DNA from: Streptomyces sp. Tu6071
Lineage (GTDB): Bacteria; Actinomycetota; Actinomycetes; Streptomycetales; Streptomycetaceae
Assembly: GCF_000213055.1 (NCBI RefSeq)
Contig: NZ_CM001165.1
Span: 1,612,001 to 1,676,000 of the forward strand
Direction: 5' to 3'
Length of the DNA: 64,000 bases
A program made the position numbers and the translations under genes. Position 1 is the first letter of the stretch. Each line of letters opens with the position of its first letter. The notes beneath the pieces were generated by a model that was given only the letters and a program-made list of their open reading frames with translations, searched no databases and was not told the DNA's origin. Of the stretch, positions 16,688 to 24,581 are shown one piece after another.

Positions 16688-17638
16688 GTGGGACGCATGC
16701 TCGCCGTGCGCCGTACCGATGCGGTACTCGTCCTCGTCGCCCTCGTCTGGGGCTCCAGTTACCTCGTCGCGAAGTCGGCGACGGATGTCCTGCCGGTGCT
16801 CGCCGTGCTCTTCGCGCGGTACGCGCTCGGGGCGCTCGCGTGCGGGGCCGTGGTCCTCGTGCGGCGCCGGGCGTGGACGCGTACGGAGGTGCGGGCGGGG
16901 GCGCTGCTCGGCGTGACGCAGGCGGCGGTGCTCGTCCTGGAGACGTACGGGGTCGCGCACACCAGCGCGGCGCACGCGGGTCTCCTCATCAGCCTCACCA
17001 TCGTGCTCACCCCGCCGCTCGACCGCACCCGGCCGCCGCTCCCCGCGCGTTTCTACGCGGCGGCGCTCCTGTGCGTCGTCGCGGTCGGGCTCATCGGGGC
17101 GGGCGGGGAGGGGTTCGGGCTGCCGCGCGGGGGCGACCTGCTGATGCTCGGCGCGGCGGTCGTGCGGGCGGGGCACGTCGCGCTCGTCGGCCGGGTGACC
17201 GCGCGGCACCGCGTGGACCCGGTGCACCTCACCACGGTGCAGATGGTCACCGGGACCGTGCTCGTCCTCCCCTTCGCCGTGCGGCACTTCGGCGCTCTCG
17301 CGGCGAGCGATGCGGCGACGGGCTCGCGGCTGCTGTACCTGGCGCTGCTGTGCGGCCTGTTCGCGTTCCTCGCGCAGACGTGGGCCGTGCAGCGGACGTC
17401 GGCGAGCCGCGCGAGTCTCCTGCTCGGCACGGAGCCGGTGTGGGCGGTCGCGACGGGGCTGGTCGTCGGCGGCGAACACCTCACGCCGTGGGCGGCGACG
17501 GGTGCGGCGCTCCTGCTCGTGGGGACGTACTGGGGGCAGGCGGTGGAGCGCGCGCACCGCGACGAGGGGCCCGCGCACGACGACCGAGCCCCGTACGACG
17601 CCGGAAAACCGCTGGCCGGGGGCGTGCCGCGTCCCTAA
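16688..17638 (+). CDS. EamA/DMT-family transporter
   Basis: 316 residues from a GTG at 16688 placed after GAGGTGGGG; an ATG at 16697 and an upstream TTG at 16640 are alternatives. About ten hydrophobic segments and two EamA-type halves are visible, with WGSSYLVAKSA in the first helix and late RASLLLGTEPVWAV typical of the family. EamA proteins export amino acids or other metabolites. Control by the divergent LysR regulator is likely. The stop codon TAA lies within the -10 of the following GNAT gene. Confidence 0.88.
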   Translation: MGRMLAVRRTDAVLVLVALVWGSSYLVAKSATDVLPVLAVLFARYALGALACGAVVLVRRRAWTRTEVRAGALLGVTQAAVLVLETYGVAHTSAAHAGLLISLTIVLTPPLDRTRPPLPARFYAAALLCVVAVGLIGAGGEGFGLPRGGDLLMLGAAVVRAGHVALVGRVTARHRVDPVHLTTVQMVTGTVLVLPFAVRHFGALAASDAATGSRLLYLALLCGLFAFLAQTWAVQRTSASRASLLLGTEPVWAVATGLVVGGEHLTPWAATGAALLLVGTYWGQAVERAHRDEGPAHDDRAPYDAGKPLAGGVPRP

Positions 17639-17641
17639 CCT
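17636..17641 (+). promoter_or_regulatory. Candidate -10 for a leaderless GNAT transcript
   Basis: TAACCT at 17636-17641 overlaps the stop codon of the transporter gene and ends 7 bases before the ATG of the acetyltransferase, which has no ribosome-binding site. Confidence 0.35.
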
Positions 17642-17648
17642 GGCACCC

Positions 17649-18101
17649 ATGCCCCACCTCGCGCCCGTCACCCCCGCCACCATCGACGCCGCGCTCGCCG
17701 TCCGCGTCCGCCCCGACCAGGAACACGCCGTGGCCCCGGTCGCGAAGTCCCTCGCGGAGGCGTACGCGCATCCCGAGGCGTGGCCCCGGCTGATCATGGA
17801 CGGGGAGCGCGTCGTCGGTTTCCTCATGGCGTTCGTCGACATCGACTGGAAGGACGACGGGACCGACTTCCGTTCCGGCCTGTGGCGCCTCAACATCGAC
17901 GCGGGCGAACAGGGGCGCGGCTACGGGCGGTTCGCGGTGACGGCCGTCGGGGAGGAGCTGCGCCGCCGGGGCAAGGACCTCCTGACGACCACGTGGCACC
18001 CGGGTCCGGACGGTCCCGGGGCCTTCTACCGCCGCCTGGGGTTCCGGGCGACGGGCGAGACGAGCGGGGACCAGACGGTGGGGGTGCTGGAGCTGGGGTG
18101 A
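17649..18101 (+). CDS. GNAT-family N-acetyltransferase
   Basis: 150 residues from an ATG at 17649. Motif A of the GNAT fold is clear: LWRLNIDAGEQGRGYGRFA, with the acetyl-CoA-binding QGRGYG loop, and the C-terminal FYRRLGFRATGE strand-helix completes the domain. It resembles diamine or amino-acid acetyltransferases, but the substrate cannot be read. It has a probable own promoter inside the end of the EamA gene and ends tail-to-tail with the aldehyde dehydrogenase gene. Confidence 0.88.
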   Translation: MPHLAPVTPATIDAALAVRVRPDQEHAVAPVAKSLAEAYAHPEAWPRLIMDGERVVGFLMAFVDIDWKDDGTDFRSGLWRLNIDAGEQGRGYGRFAVTAVGEELRRRGKDLLTTTWHPGPDGPGAFYRRLGFRATGETSGDQTVGVLELG

Positions 18102-18157
18102 GGGAAGGGCGTGGAGGACGGGCCCTCAGGCAGCCTCTCGCCCCTCCCGGACCCCTC

Positions 18158-19579
18158 TCACCGCGCGATCGTCTTGTACTCCACGTACTGCCCGAGCCCC
18201 ACCGTCCCGAACTCGCGCCCTATGCCGCTCGCCTTGTAGCCGCCGAAAGGCGCCTCGTAGCCGGGGGCCGCGCTGTTGACGAGGACCATGCCGGTGCGGA
18301 CGCGGCGGGCGAGGGCGAGCCCTGCCTCGGGGTCCGTGGTCCAGACGCCGCCGCTCAGACCGAACGGCGAGTCGTTCGCGAGGCGGACGGCGTCGTCCTC
18401 GTCCTCGTACGGGATGAGCACGAGCACCGGGCCGAAGATCTCCTCGCGCGCGACGCGCCAGGAGTTGTCGACGTCCGCGAGGACCGTGGGCCGTACGTAG
18501 TTGCCGCCCTCCAGGTGCGCGGGGACGTCGAGGCCGCCGACGAGGAGGCGGGCGCCGTCGTCGAGGCCCGAGCGGATGTACGCGCGCACGCGCTCGCGCT
18601 GGGCCGACGAGACGAGCGGGCCGACGAAGTGTGCCGGGTCGGCCGGGTCCCCGTACGTGACCTTCTCGGCCGCCGCGCGGACGGTCTCGACGACCTCCTC
18701 GTAGCGCGAGCGCGGCACGAGCAGCCGCGTGTGCCCGGCGCAGGACTGGCCGTTGTTGCTGAAGGCGAGGAAGGGGACGCCCGCGGCGAGCGCGTCGAGA
18801 TCGGCGTCCTCGCGGACGATCGAGGCGGACTTGCCGCCCAGTTCGAGGCTCACGCGCTTGAGCTGTTCGCCCGCGAGCGAGGCGATGCGGCGGCCCGCGC
18901 GCGTCGAACCGGTGAAGGCGACCTTGTCGACATCGGGGTGGCGGACCAGGTGTTCGCTGGTCCCCCGGTCGGCGGGCAGGATGCTCACGACGCCCTCCGG
19001 GAAGCCGGCCTCGGTGAACAGCTCACCGAGGAGCAGCCCGTCCAGCGGGGTCTCGGTGGCGACCTTCAAGACCACGGTGCAGCCCGCGAGCAGCGCCGGG
19101 ATCACCTTGACCAGCGCCGACTGGTGCGGCGCGTTCCACGGGATGACGGCGGCGACGACCCCGACCGGCTCGCGCCGCACGAGGCTGCCGTCCTTCAGCT
19201 CCTCCTCCCAGCTCAGCCCCTCCGAGGCTCGCAGGAAGGCCCCCGTCTGCTCGGCGAGTGAGGTCTGGAGGGAGGCCGTGAACCAGGCGGGGGTGCCGTT
19301 CTCGGCCGTGACGAGACGGGCGATCTCCGCCGCACGGGCCGCGTGCAGCGTGTTGAAGCGCTCCACGAGCGCGCGGCGCCGCTCCGGCGCGAGCCCCGCC
19401 CACTCCCCCGCGTCGAAGGCACGCCGCGCGGCGGCCACGGCGGCGTCCACGTCGGCGGGCGCGGCGAGCGGCGCGCTGCCGACGAGGGACTGGTCGTGCG
19501 GCGAGCGGACCTCGACGCGGTCGGTGGTGGTGGGGGCGGTCCAGCGACCGCCGATGTACAGCGCGTCATAGGTGAGCAC
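18158..19579 (-). CDS. NAD(P)-dependent aldehyde dehydrogenase
   Basis: 473 residues from a GTG at 19579 with a GGAGGA ribosome-binding site. ALDH-family residues are in place: PWNAP at 147-151, cofactor Lys172, FTGSTRAGR at 222-230, general base Glu246 in LELGG, catalytic Cys280 in NNGQSC, and the late EIFGPV. The full length is normal for the superfamily. It oxidises an aldehyde to an acid; the substrate is unknown. The divergent TetR gene and repeated GTAAGTA-like sites between the two starts suggest repression by that regulator. Confidence 0.93.
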   Translation of the reverse strand: MLTYDALYIGGRWTAPTTTDRVEVRSPHDQSLVGSAPLAAPADVDAAVAAARRAFDAGEWAGLAPERRRALVERFNTLHAARAAEIARLVTAENGTPAWFTASLQTSLAEQTGAFLRASEGLSWEEELKDGSLVRREPVGVVAAVIPWNAPHQSALVKVIPALLAGCTVVLKVATETPLDGLLLGELFTEAGFPEGVVSILPADRGTSEHLVRHPDVDKVAFTGSTRAGRRIASLAGEQLKRVSLELGGKSASIVREDADLDALAAGVPFLAFSNNGQSCAGHTRLLVPRSRYEEVVETVRAAAEKVTYGDPADPAHFVGPLVSSAQRERVRAYIRSGLDDGARLLVGGLDVPAHLEGGNYVRPTVLADVDNSWRVAREEIFGPVLVLIPYEDEDDAVRLANDSPFGLSGGVWTTDPEAGLALARRVRTGMVLVNSAAPGYEAPFGGYKASGIGREFGTVGLGQYVEYKTIAR

Positions 19580-19617
19580 GGGTCCTCCGGGAAGGTGCGG
19601 GGCGCGGGAGCGCGCCC

Positions 19618-19710
19618 TATGTAAGCAACGCCGTATGTAAGTAACTACCTACTTCTTCGACCGTAGAGCGCCGTGGGGCCCGATGCAAGTGGGTGCCTAC
19701 TTACGGTCTC
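19618..19710. promoter_or_regulatory. Repeated TetR-type operator half-sites
   Basis: Between the divergent ALDH and TetR starts there is a direct repeat TATGTAAGYAAC at 19618 and 19634, an inverted pair AAGTA/TACTT at 19639-19643 and 19650-19654, and CCTACTTAC near 19696, which is its complement. GTAAGTA-like half-sites thus occur four times in 90 bp, the last next to the TetR -10. Confidence 0.55.
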
Positions 19711-19724
19711 GGTAGGCTGGTGCC

Positions 19725-20303
19725 ATGGCGCGCAATGCGGAGGAGACCCGTCGCAAGATCCTCACCGCGGCCACCGAGGAGTTCGCCCGCCACGGCATCG
19801 CCGGGGCGCGGGTCGACCGCATCACCACGGTGGCCGGGGTGAACAACGCCCTGCTCTACCGGTACTTCGGCAGCAAGGTGGACCTCTTCGACACGGTGTA
19901 CAGCCGTGTCGTCACGGAGCTGATCGAGGCCGTCCCGCTCGACGCGGAGGACCTGCCCGGCTACGCGGGGCGCCTGTTCGACTACCACGAGGCGCACCCG
20001 GCGGCGGTCCGCCTCGCGGCCTGGCGCGGGCTCGAACGCCCCGAGTCGCCCGTCCCCGAGGTCGTGGTGACGGCGCAGCGCGACAAGGCGGCGCGCATCG
20101 CGGCGGCCCAGCGCGCGGGCACCGTGCCGAGCACGCTCCCGCCGGAGTCCCTGCGCGACCTCCTGGTCCTGCTGACCCTGAGCGGCTCCCCCTTCGGGAC
20201 GACGGAGGGCGGCGCGGCCGAGGGTGCGGCGGGCGGGGACGTGGAGCGGGCGCGGCGGCGCGAGACCGTGGTGACGGCGGCGCGGGCGCTGGTGGGGGGC
20301 TGA
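19725..20303 (+). CDS. TetR-family transcriptional regulator
   Basis: 192 residues from an ATG at 19725. The N-terminal helix-turn-helix (EETRRKILTAATEEFARHG, then ITTVAGVNNALLYRYFGSK) is typical of TetR proteins; the C-terminal ligand domain is not diagnostic and ends in a Gly/Ala-rich stretch. TAGGCT at 19713-19718 ends 6 bases before the ATG, so the transcript is probably leaderless and the overlapping CCTAC/GTAGG arms would give autorepression. It likely represses the divergent aldehyde dehydrogenase gene. Confidence 0.9.
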   Translation: MARNAEETRRKILTAATEEFARHGIAGARVDRITTVAGVNNALLYRYFGSKVDLFDTVYSRVVTELIEAVPLDAEDLPGYAGRLFDYHEAHPAAVRLAAWRGLERPESPVPEVVVTAQRDKAARIAAAQRAGTVPSTLPPESLRDLLVLLTLSGSPFGTTEGGAAEGAAGGDVERARRRETVVTAARALVGG

Positions 20304-20323
20304 CGGGGGGAACCGGGGGTACG

Positions 20324-20350
20324 GGGCCGCGTGCGCGTGCCGCGCGGCCC
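20324..20350. terminator. Candidate hairpin terminator after the TetR gene
   Basis: GGGCCGCG at 20324-20331 pairs with CGCGGCCC at 20343-20350 across an 11-base loop, 20 bp after the TetR stop. Confidence 0.45.
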
Positions 20351-20462
20351 TCGCCCCGCCGGTCCCGTTCCGCCGCCCCTTCCACCCCGCGCCCACTAGG
20401 CTCGCTCCCGCCTCCGCACGCCGCGAGAGGTGGCACCGCCAGGCCGTGGAAAGGACCTCCTT

Positions 20463-20828
20463 ATGCCCGCCATCGGACAGCTCGCCGCCGTCACGCTCGA
20501 CGCCCCGGACCCGCAGGCGCTCGCCGCCTTCTACGCCGGGCTCACCGGCTGGCAGACGCTCTACGCGAGCGACGACTTCGTCTACATCGGCACGCCGGAC
20601 GGTGCGCAGCGCCTCGGCTTCCAGCGGGCGGCCGAGTTCCGCCGGCCCTCCTGGCCGGGCGACGACAAGCAGTTGCACCTCGACTTCGGCGTGGCCGATC
20701 TGGCCGAGGCCGAGCGGGAGTTGACCGCCCTCGGGGCGACGAAGCCGGAGCACCAGCCCGGCGGTGACAAGTGGGTCGTCCTGCTCGATCCGGCGGGCCA
20801 CCCCTTCTGCGTCACGACCATGGTCTGA
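20463..20828 (+). CDS. VOC-family (glyoxalase/bleomycin-resistance fold) protein
   Basis: 121 residues from an ATG at 20463 with AAAGGA upstream; TAGGCT at 20397-20402 is a plausible -10. It has the vicinal-oxygen-chelate pattern in one chain: AVTLDAPDPQALAAFYAGLTGW, LHLDFGVADLAEAE and a terminal DPAGHPFCV. The fold binds metals or small molecules; members include dioxygenases, glyoxalases and antibiotic-binding proteins, and this type is usually listed without function. It is monocistronic or at the head of a loose run with the NUDIX gene. Confidence 0.85.
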   Translation: MPAIGQLAAVTLDAPDPQALAAFYAGLTGWQTLYASDDFVYIGTPDGAQRLGFQRAAEFRRPSWPGDDKQLHLDFGVADLAEAERELTALGATKPEHQPGGDKWVVLLDPAGHPFCVTTMV

Positions 20829-20917
20829 GCGCCGTCACGCCCGCCCCGGCCCGGGGCCGTCCCGTGGTCGTGCGAGAACGGGACTGGCATCCCTCGCACG
20901 AGGGAAGGAACCACCCC

Positions 20918-21475
20918 ATGACGGATGAGGAGCCGCGCGGCACCGCGCTCACCCCCGCCGCGTACGGCGCTTCGCGCGCCGTGCTGTGGACGGGGGTGAG
21001 CGCGCTCTTCACGGACGCGGGGGGCAGGGTCCTGCTCGAACGCGTCGACTACCGCCCGCACTGCCTCCTCCCCTGCGGCGCGGTGGAAGCGGGCGAACCG
21101 CCCTCGGCCGCGCTCGCCCGCGAGGTGCGCGAGGAACTCGGCCTCGACCGCGTCTTCACCCGCGTGCTCGCCCTGGAGTGGGTGCCGCCCACGCTCCCCG
21201 GCATGGGCGGCACGGGCTTCCCCGGCGAGCACCTCTACGTGTACGAGGGCGGCACTCTCTCCCCCGCCGACCTCGCCGCCGTCGTCCTGCCGCCCCGCGA
21301 GGTGACGGGCCTCGAGTGGGCGCGGCCGGAGGAGCTGGGCGCGTACATGGTCGCGAGCGACGTCCCCCGCGTGCGCGCGGCGCTCGCGGCGCGCGGGGCC
21401 GGGGGCCCGGTCGTCCTGGAGGACGGGCGCCCGCCCGGCGGGGCGGGGAAGCGTGGAGGTCACACGGATACGTGA
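20918..21475 (+). CDS. NUDIX hydrolase
   Basis: 185 residues from an ATG at 20918 with AGGGAAGGA upstream. The NUDIX box is complete: GAVEAGEPPSAALAREVREE followed by LGL (G-x5-E-x7-REVREELGL). NUDIX proteins hydrolyse nucleoside diphosphates linked to another group; the exact substrate is unknown. The last 25 residues are Gly/Pro-rich and low in complexity. Confidence 0.88.
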   Translation: MTDEEPRGTALTPAAYGASRAVLWTGVSALFTDAGGRVLLERVDYRPHCLLPCGAVEAGEPPSAALAREVREELGLDRVFTRVLALEWVPPTLPGMGGTGFPGEHLYVYEGGTLSPADLAAVVLPPREVTGLEWARPEELGAYMVASDVPRVRAALAARGAGGPVVLEDGRPPGGAGKRGGHTDT

Positions 21476-21523
21476 CGGGTCCGCTTAGCATCGGGACCCC
21501 GGACCCCGAGGATCGGAACGCGT

Positions 21524-22231
21524 ATGCCCCCCGTCACCACGCCCCGTACCGCTCTCCTCGTCGGCGCCTCGCGCGGCCTGGGGCACGGCCTCGCCGCCGC
21601 CTTCGTCGACCGGGGCTGGGACGTGATCGGCACCGCCCGCGACCCCGCCGCCCCGAGCCCCCTCACCGGCCTCGCCGAGCGCTCCGCCGGGCACCTGACC
21701 GTCGAAAGGCTCGACGTCGACGACCCCGGCCAGGTCTCCGCACTGCGCGAACGCCTCGCGGGCCGCAGGCTCGACGTGCTCTTCGTCAACTCGGGCACCA
21801 CGCACCACGAGGACACACCGGTCGGCGTGGTGCCGACGGAGGACTTCGTCCGGGTCATGGTGACGAACGCGCTGGGCCCGATGCGGGTCATCGAGGCCCT
21901 GTCGGACCTCGTCGCCGACGACGGGCTCATCGGCGCGATGTCCTCGGGGCAGGGCAGCAGCACGAACAACACCTCGGGTGGCCGCGAGGTGTACCGGGGC
22001 AGCAAGGCCGCGCTGAACATGTTCGTGCGCGGCTTCGCCGTCCGGCAGGCGGGGACCCGGCGCTCGATCCTGCTGCTCGCGCCCGGCTGGATCCGCACGG
22101 CGCTCGGCGGCCCCGAGGCCCCGTACACGGTCGAGGAGAGCGTCCCGCTGCTCATGGACGTGCTGGAGTCCCGGCTCGGCAGGCCCGGACTCGCCTACCT
22201 GGACCGCGAGGGGCGGATCGTGCCGTGGTGA
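21524..22231 (+). CDS. SDR-family oxidoreductase
   Basis: 235 residues from an ATG at 21524, with GAGGATCGGA upstream and TAGCAT at 21486-21491 as a possible -10. The Rossmann signature GASRGLG lies at 14-20. NSGTT replaces the usual NNAG, and the catalytic YRGSK is present with a preceding Ser-rich stretch. This is a classical short-chain dehydrogenase using NAD(P)H; the substrate is not evident and neighbours give no pathway. Confidence 0.88.
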   Translation: MPPVTTPRTALLVGASRGLGHGLAAAFVDRGWDVIGTARDPAAPSPLTGLAERSAGHLTVERLDVDDPGQVSALRERLAGRRLDVLFVNSGTTHHEDTPVGVVPTEDFVRVMVTNALGPMRVIEALSDLVADDGLIGAMSSGQGSSTNNTSGGREVYRGSKAALNMFVRGFAVRQAGTRRSILLLAPGWIRTALGGPEAPYTVEESVPLLMDVLESRLGRPGLAYLDREGRIVPW

Positions 22232-22347
22232 GGGGCGGGCGGGTCGTACCTGGTGAGGGGTCGGCCAGGTGGTGGGTCGCGTCCCCGTGAGGGGCCGGGC
22301 GGACCGCGCGTCGCGGTCTCCGGTGAGGGAGCCGGGAGCTGCGGCGT

Positions 22348-23121
22348 TCAGTCCCTGGTGATCCGCCCCCGCGCCACGAGTTCCACCGTCACCGAGACCG
22401 CGAGCGACTGCACCGCCATGAGCGCGAGCAGCACGAAGAGCTGCACGGCCCCGGCCGCGAGCGGGCTCGCGCCGCCGAGGAGGACACCGACGAAGGCGCC
22501 GGGGAGCGTGACGAGCCCCACGGTGCGGGTCTGGTCGAGTCCGGGGAGCAGCGCGTCCGACGCGGCGGGGCGGGCTATTTCGAGGCGCGCGTCGCGGTCG
22601 AGGAGGCCGAGTGCGAGCGCGGCCTCCACCTCGCCCTTGCGCGTGCGCAGTTCGTCGAGCGCGCGCCGCCCCGCGAGCACCGTCGCGGTGAGCGCGCCGC
22701 CGAGCAGGATGCCGGTGAGCGGTACGAGGGAGATGCCCTTGAGCGGTACGAGCCCGGTGAGCAGCAGCGCGAGCACGGCCGGTACGACGCCGACGGCGAG
22801 CGGCGCGGCCGTCAGCCACCACGTGCCGTTCGGCGTCAGGCGCCGCCCCGCCGTCCGTACCGCCACGGCGAACATGACGAGCAGGAAGGCGAAAAGCCCC
22901 GCGATGTTCGTGACGGCCCACGTGATGACGAGGGACACGGCCCCCAGTTGCACGGCGGCCCGCACCCCGGCGATCAGCACCTGCCGCGAGCGGTTCGTCC
23001 CCTCGTCGGGGCTGAGCTGGAAAACCCGCACGACCCCCGCGGCGACGAGCAGCAGGACGCACATCAGCACGCCCAGCGTGGGGTTGACGGGCAGCAGGGA
23101 CCGCGAAGCACTCGGGAGCAC
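22348..23121 (-). CDS. FetB/UPF0014-type ABC transporter permease
   Basis: 257 residues from a GTG at 23121; TACTGT at 23133-23128 sits 6 bases upstream, so initiation is probably leaderless. Seven or so hydrophobic segments and the family blocks RQVLIAGVRAAVQLGAV, LVPLTGILLGGA, and TVGLVTLPGAFVGVLLGG identify UPF0014, whose E. coli member FetB forms an iron exporter with the ATPase FetA. No FetA-like ATPase gene is adjacent, so the partner must be elsewhere or the gene is an orphan. Confidence 0.85.
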   Translation of the reverse strand: MLPSASRSLLPVNPTLGVLMCVLLLVAAGVVRVFQLSPDEGTNRSRQVLIAGVRAAVQLGAVSLVITWAVTNIAGLFAFLLVMFAVAVRTAGRRLTPNGTWWLTAAPLAVGVVPAVLALLLTGLVPLKGISLVPLTGILLGGALTATVLAGRRALDELRTRKGEVEAALALGLLDRDARLEIARPAASDALLPGLDQTRTVGLVTLPGAFVGVLLGGASPLAAGAVQLFVLLALMAVQSLAVSVTVELVARGRITRD

Positions 23122-23229
23122 GGGGTCACAGTAGCCAGGGGGGAGACGGCGGGGCGGGCCGATGCCCGGCACCGCTCAGGCACTCCCGCCCGGGGCGGGC
23201 CCCGTCGGCCGGGGCCCGCCCCTCCGTCG

Positions 23230-23787
23230 TCACCCCACCGGGACGGGGGCCGGGAACGCCGTGTGCAGGGCGCGGGCGAAGGCGTCGGTGACCTGGGTGA
23301 GGGCCTCATCGGTGGCGGCGGGGAGGGTGAGGGTGCCGTCCGGGTTCACCGTGAGGTCCTTGTCGACGACGAACCAGCCGGGGACGACGTGTGCGGCGCC
23401 CATGGAGGTCAGGACCGGGCGCAAGGCGTAGTCGAGGGCGAGGACGTGGGCCGTGGAGCCTCCGGTGGCGAGAGGGAGGACGGTCTTTCCCGCCAGCGCG
23501 TACTGCGGCAACACGTCCAGAAGGGTCTTCAACAGGCCCGAGTACGCGGCCTTGTAGACGGGCGTGCCGATGACGACGCCGTCCGCTTCGGCGAAGGCGC
23601 GTGTCGCGCGGACGATCTCGGGATGGCCGAACTCCGCGGCCAGGAGCGGCCCTGCGGGCAGAGTACGGACGTCCAGGACGGTGACCTCGTGCCCCTGCGC
23701 GCGCAGGTGCTCGTCGAGGTGGCGCAGGAGGCGGGCGGTGCGGGAGGTCGCGGAGGGACTGCCGGAGACGGAGAGGATACGGGCCAT
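23230..23787 (-). CDS. NAD(P)H-dependent FMN reductase, copy B (last gene of sulfur operon)
   Basis: 185 residues from an ATG at 23787, 31 bp after the hydrolase stop. It has the same flavodoxin-like motifs as copy A (SGSPSATSRT, GTPVYKAAYSG). As the final gene of the eight-gene operon it is the natural supplier of reduced FMN to the monooxygenase at 24.6 kb, as SsuE is to SsuD. Its C-terminus has two Pro-Val units where copy A has five. Confidence 0.88.
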   Translation of the reverse strand: MARILSVSGSPSATSRTARLLRHLDEHLRAQGHEVTVLDVRTLPAGPLLAAEFGHPEIVRATRAFAEADGVVIGTPVYKAAYSGLLKTLLDVLPQYALAGKTVLPLATGGSTAHVLALDYALRPVLTSMGAAHVVPGWFVVDKDLTVNPDGTLTLPAATDEALTQVTDAFARALHTAFPAPVPVG

Positions 23788-23971
23788 GACGGTGCCTTCC
23801 GGGGAAAGGGAACGCGGGTCACCACGTACTGGACTGAACGGCGACACGCGCAACGAGCTGTTCACGCAAGGTCTCCAGGAAACCGACGACTTCGGCGGCC
23901 ACCGAGCGGTGCGGGAGGTCATTGAGAACGTCGTGGTGAGCACCGCGCACGAGGGCGTGACGCGCGCGGTC
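23230..23971. repeat. Segmental duplication, copy B
   Basis: Matches 13849-14614 in the same orientation. This is the intact version, continuing into the full hydrolase gene. Recombination between the two direct repeats would delete or amplify the genes at 14.6-23.2 kb. Confidence 0.9.
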
Positions 23972-24559
23972 CAGGGACTTCGCCAGACCGGCCAGCGCCG
24001 AGTGATCGGCGAGCGGGTCCAGTGCACCGCTCAGCAGGAGGGTGGGGACGGTGGGGCGGGCGGCGTAGGCGGCGGCAAGCAGCTCCGGCGCCACCGGCTC
24101 GGCGAGCGCTCCGCGCCGTACTCCCGCGTCCTCACTGAGCCGGCCCCGGTGCGTCGGGCACGCGGTACGGACGTTGAGTTCGTCGTCCCAGGCAGCCGCC
24201 TCGGCAGCGACCGCGACGGGGGCGGGAAGCCCGGCGAGGATCAGGGCATCGGCGGCCGGGGCGTCCCCGTTCGCGTACAGCGCCGCCAGCGCCGCCGCTC
24301 CCGCGTCGGCGCCCAGCACGACGACAGGGGCGGCCGGGTTCCCGTCGCCGGACGCGGTGCCCGCGAGGGCGTCCGCGAGGTCCCGGGCCGTCAGCGTCTC
24401 CCCCGGCGGCTCGATGACACGGACGCGGTAGGCGTCGAAGGCCAGGCGGGTACCGAGACGCGTGTACGTCTCAGGGGTCTCGCCCCGGCCCGGCACGACG
24501 AGGACCGTGCCACGGGTGAGCAGGCCCTCGGGGGCGTGGAAGTCGAGCGGGTCACTCAT
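23819..24559 (-). CDS. Alpha/beta hydrolase of the sulfur operon
   Basis: 246 residues from an ATG at 24559. The fold is suggested by [18 protein letters not shown] (oxyanion-loop region), [16 protein letters not shown] where the nucleophile elbow should lie, and a C-terminal GAHHDVLND with the catalytic His. The elbow reads GADAG, so Asp would replace the usual Ser; this is either a dehalogenase-like variant or an inactive one. It lies between the monooxygenase and reductase, so it may split a product of the organosulfur oxidation. A 51-codon relic of the same gene sits at 14.5 kb. Confidence 0.78.
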   Translation of the reverse strand: MSDPLDFHAPEGLLTRGTVLVVPGRGETPETYTRLGTRLAFDAYRVRVIEPPGETLTARDLADALAGTASGDGNPAAPVVVLGADAGAAALAALYANGDAPAADALILAGLPAPVAVAAEAAAWDDELNVRTACPTHRGRLSEDAGVRRGALAEPVAPELLAAAYAARPTVPTLLLSGALDPLADHSALAGLAKSLDRARHALVRGAHHDVLNDLPHRSVAAEVVGFLETLREQLVARVAVQSSTW

Positions 24560-24581
24560 GTGCGTACTCCGGTGGAGGTGT

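Noticed and set aside
22348..23121. Complete FetAB iron exporter
   Set aside because: Only the FetB-like permease is present; neither neighbour encodes an ATPase.
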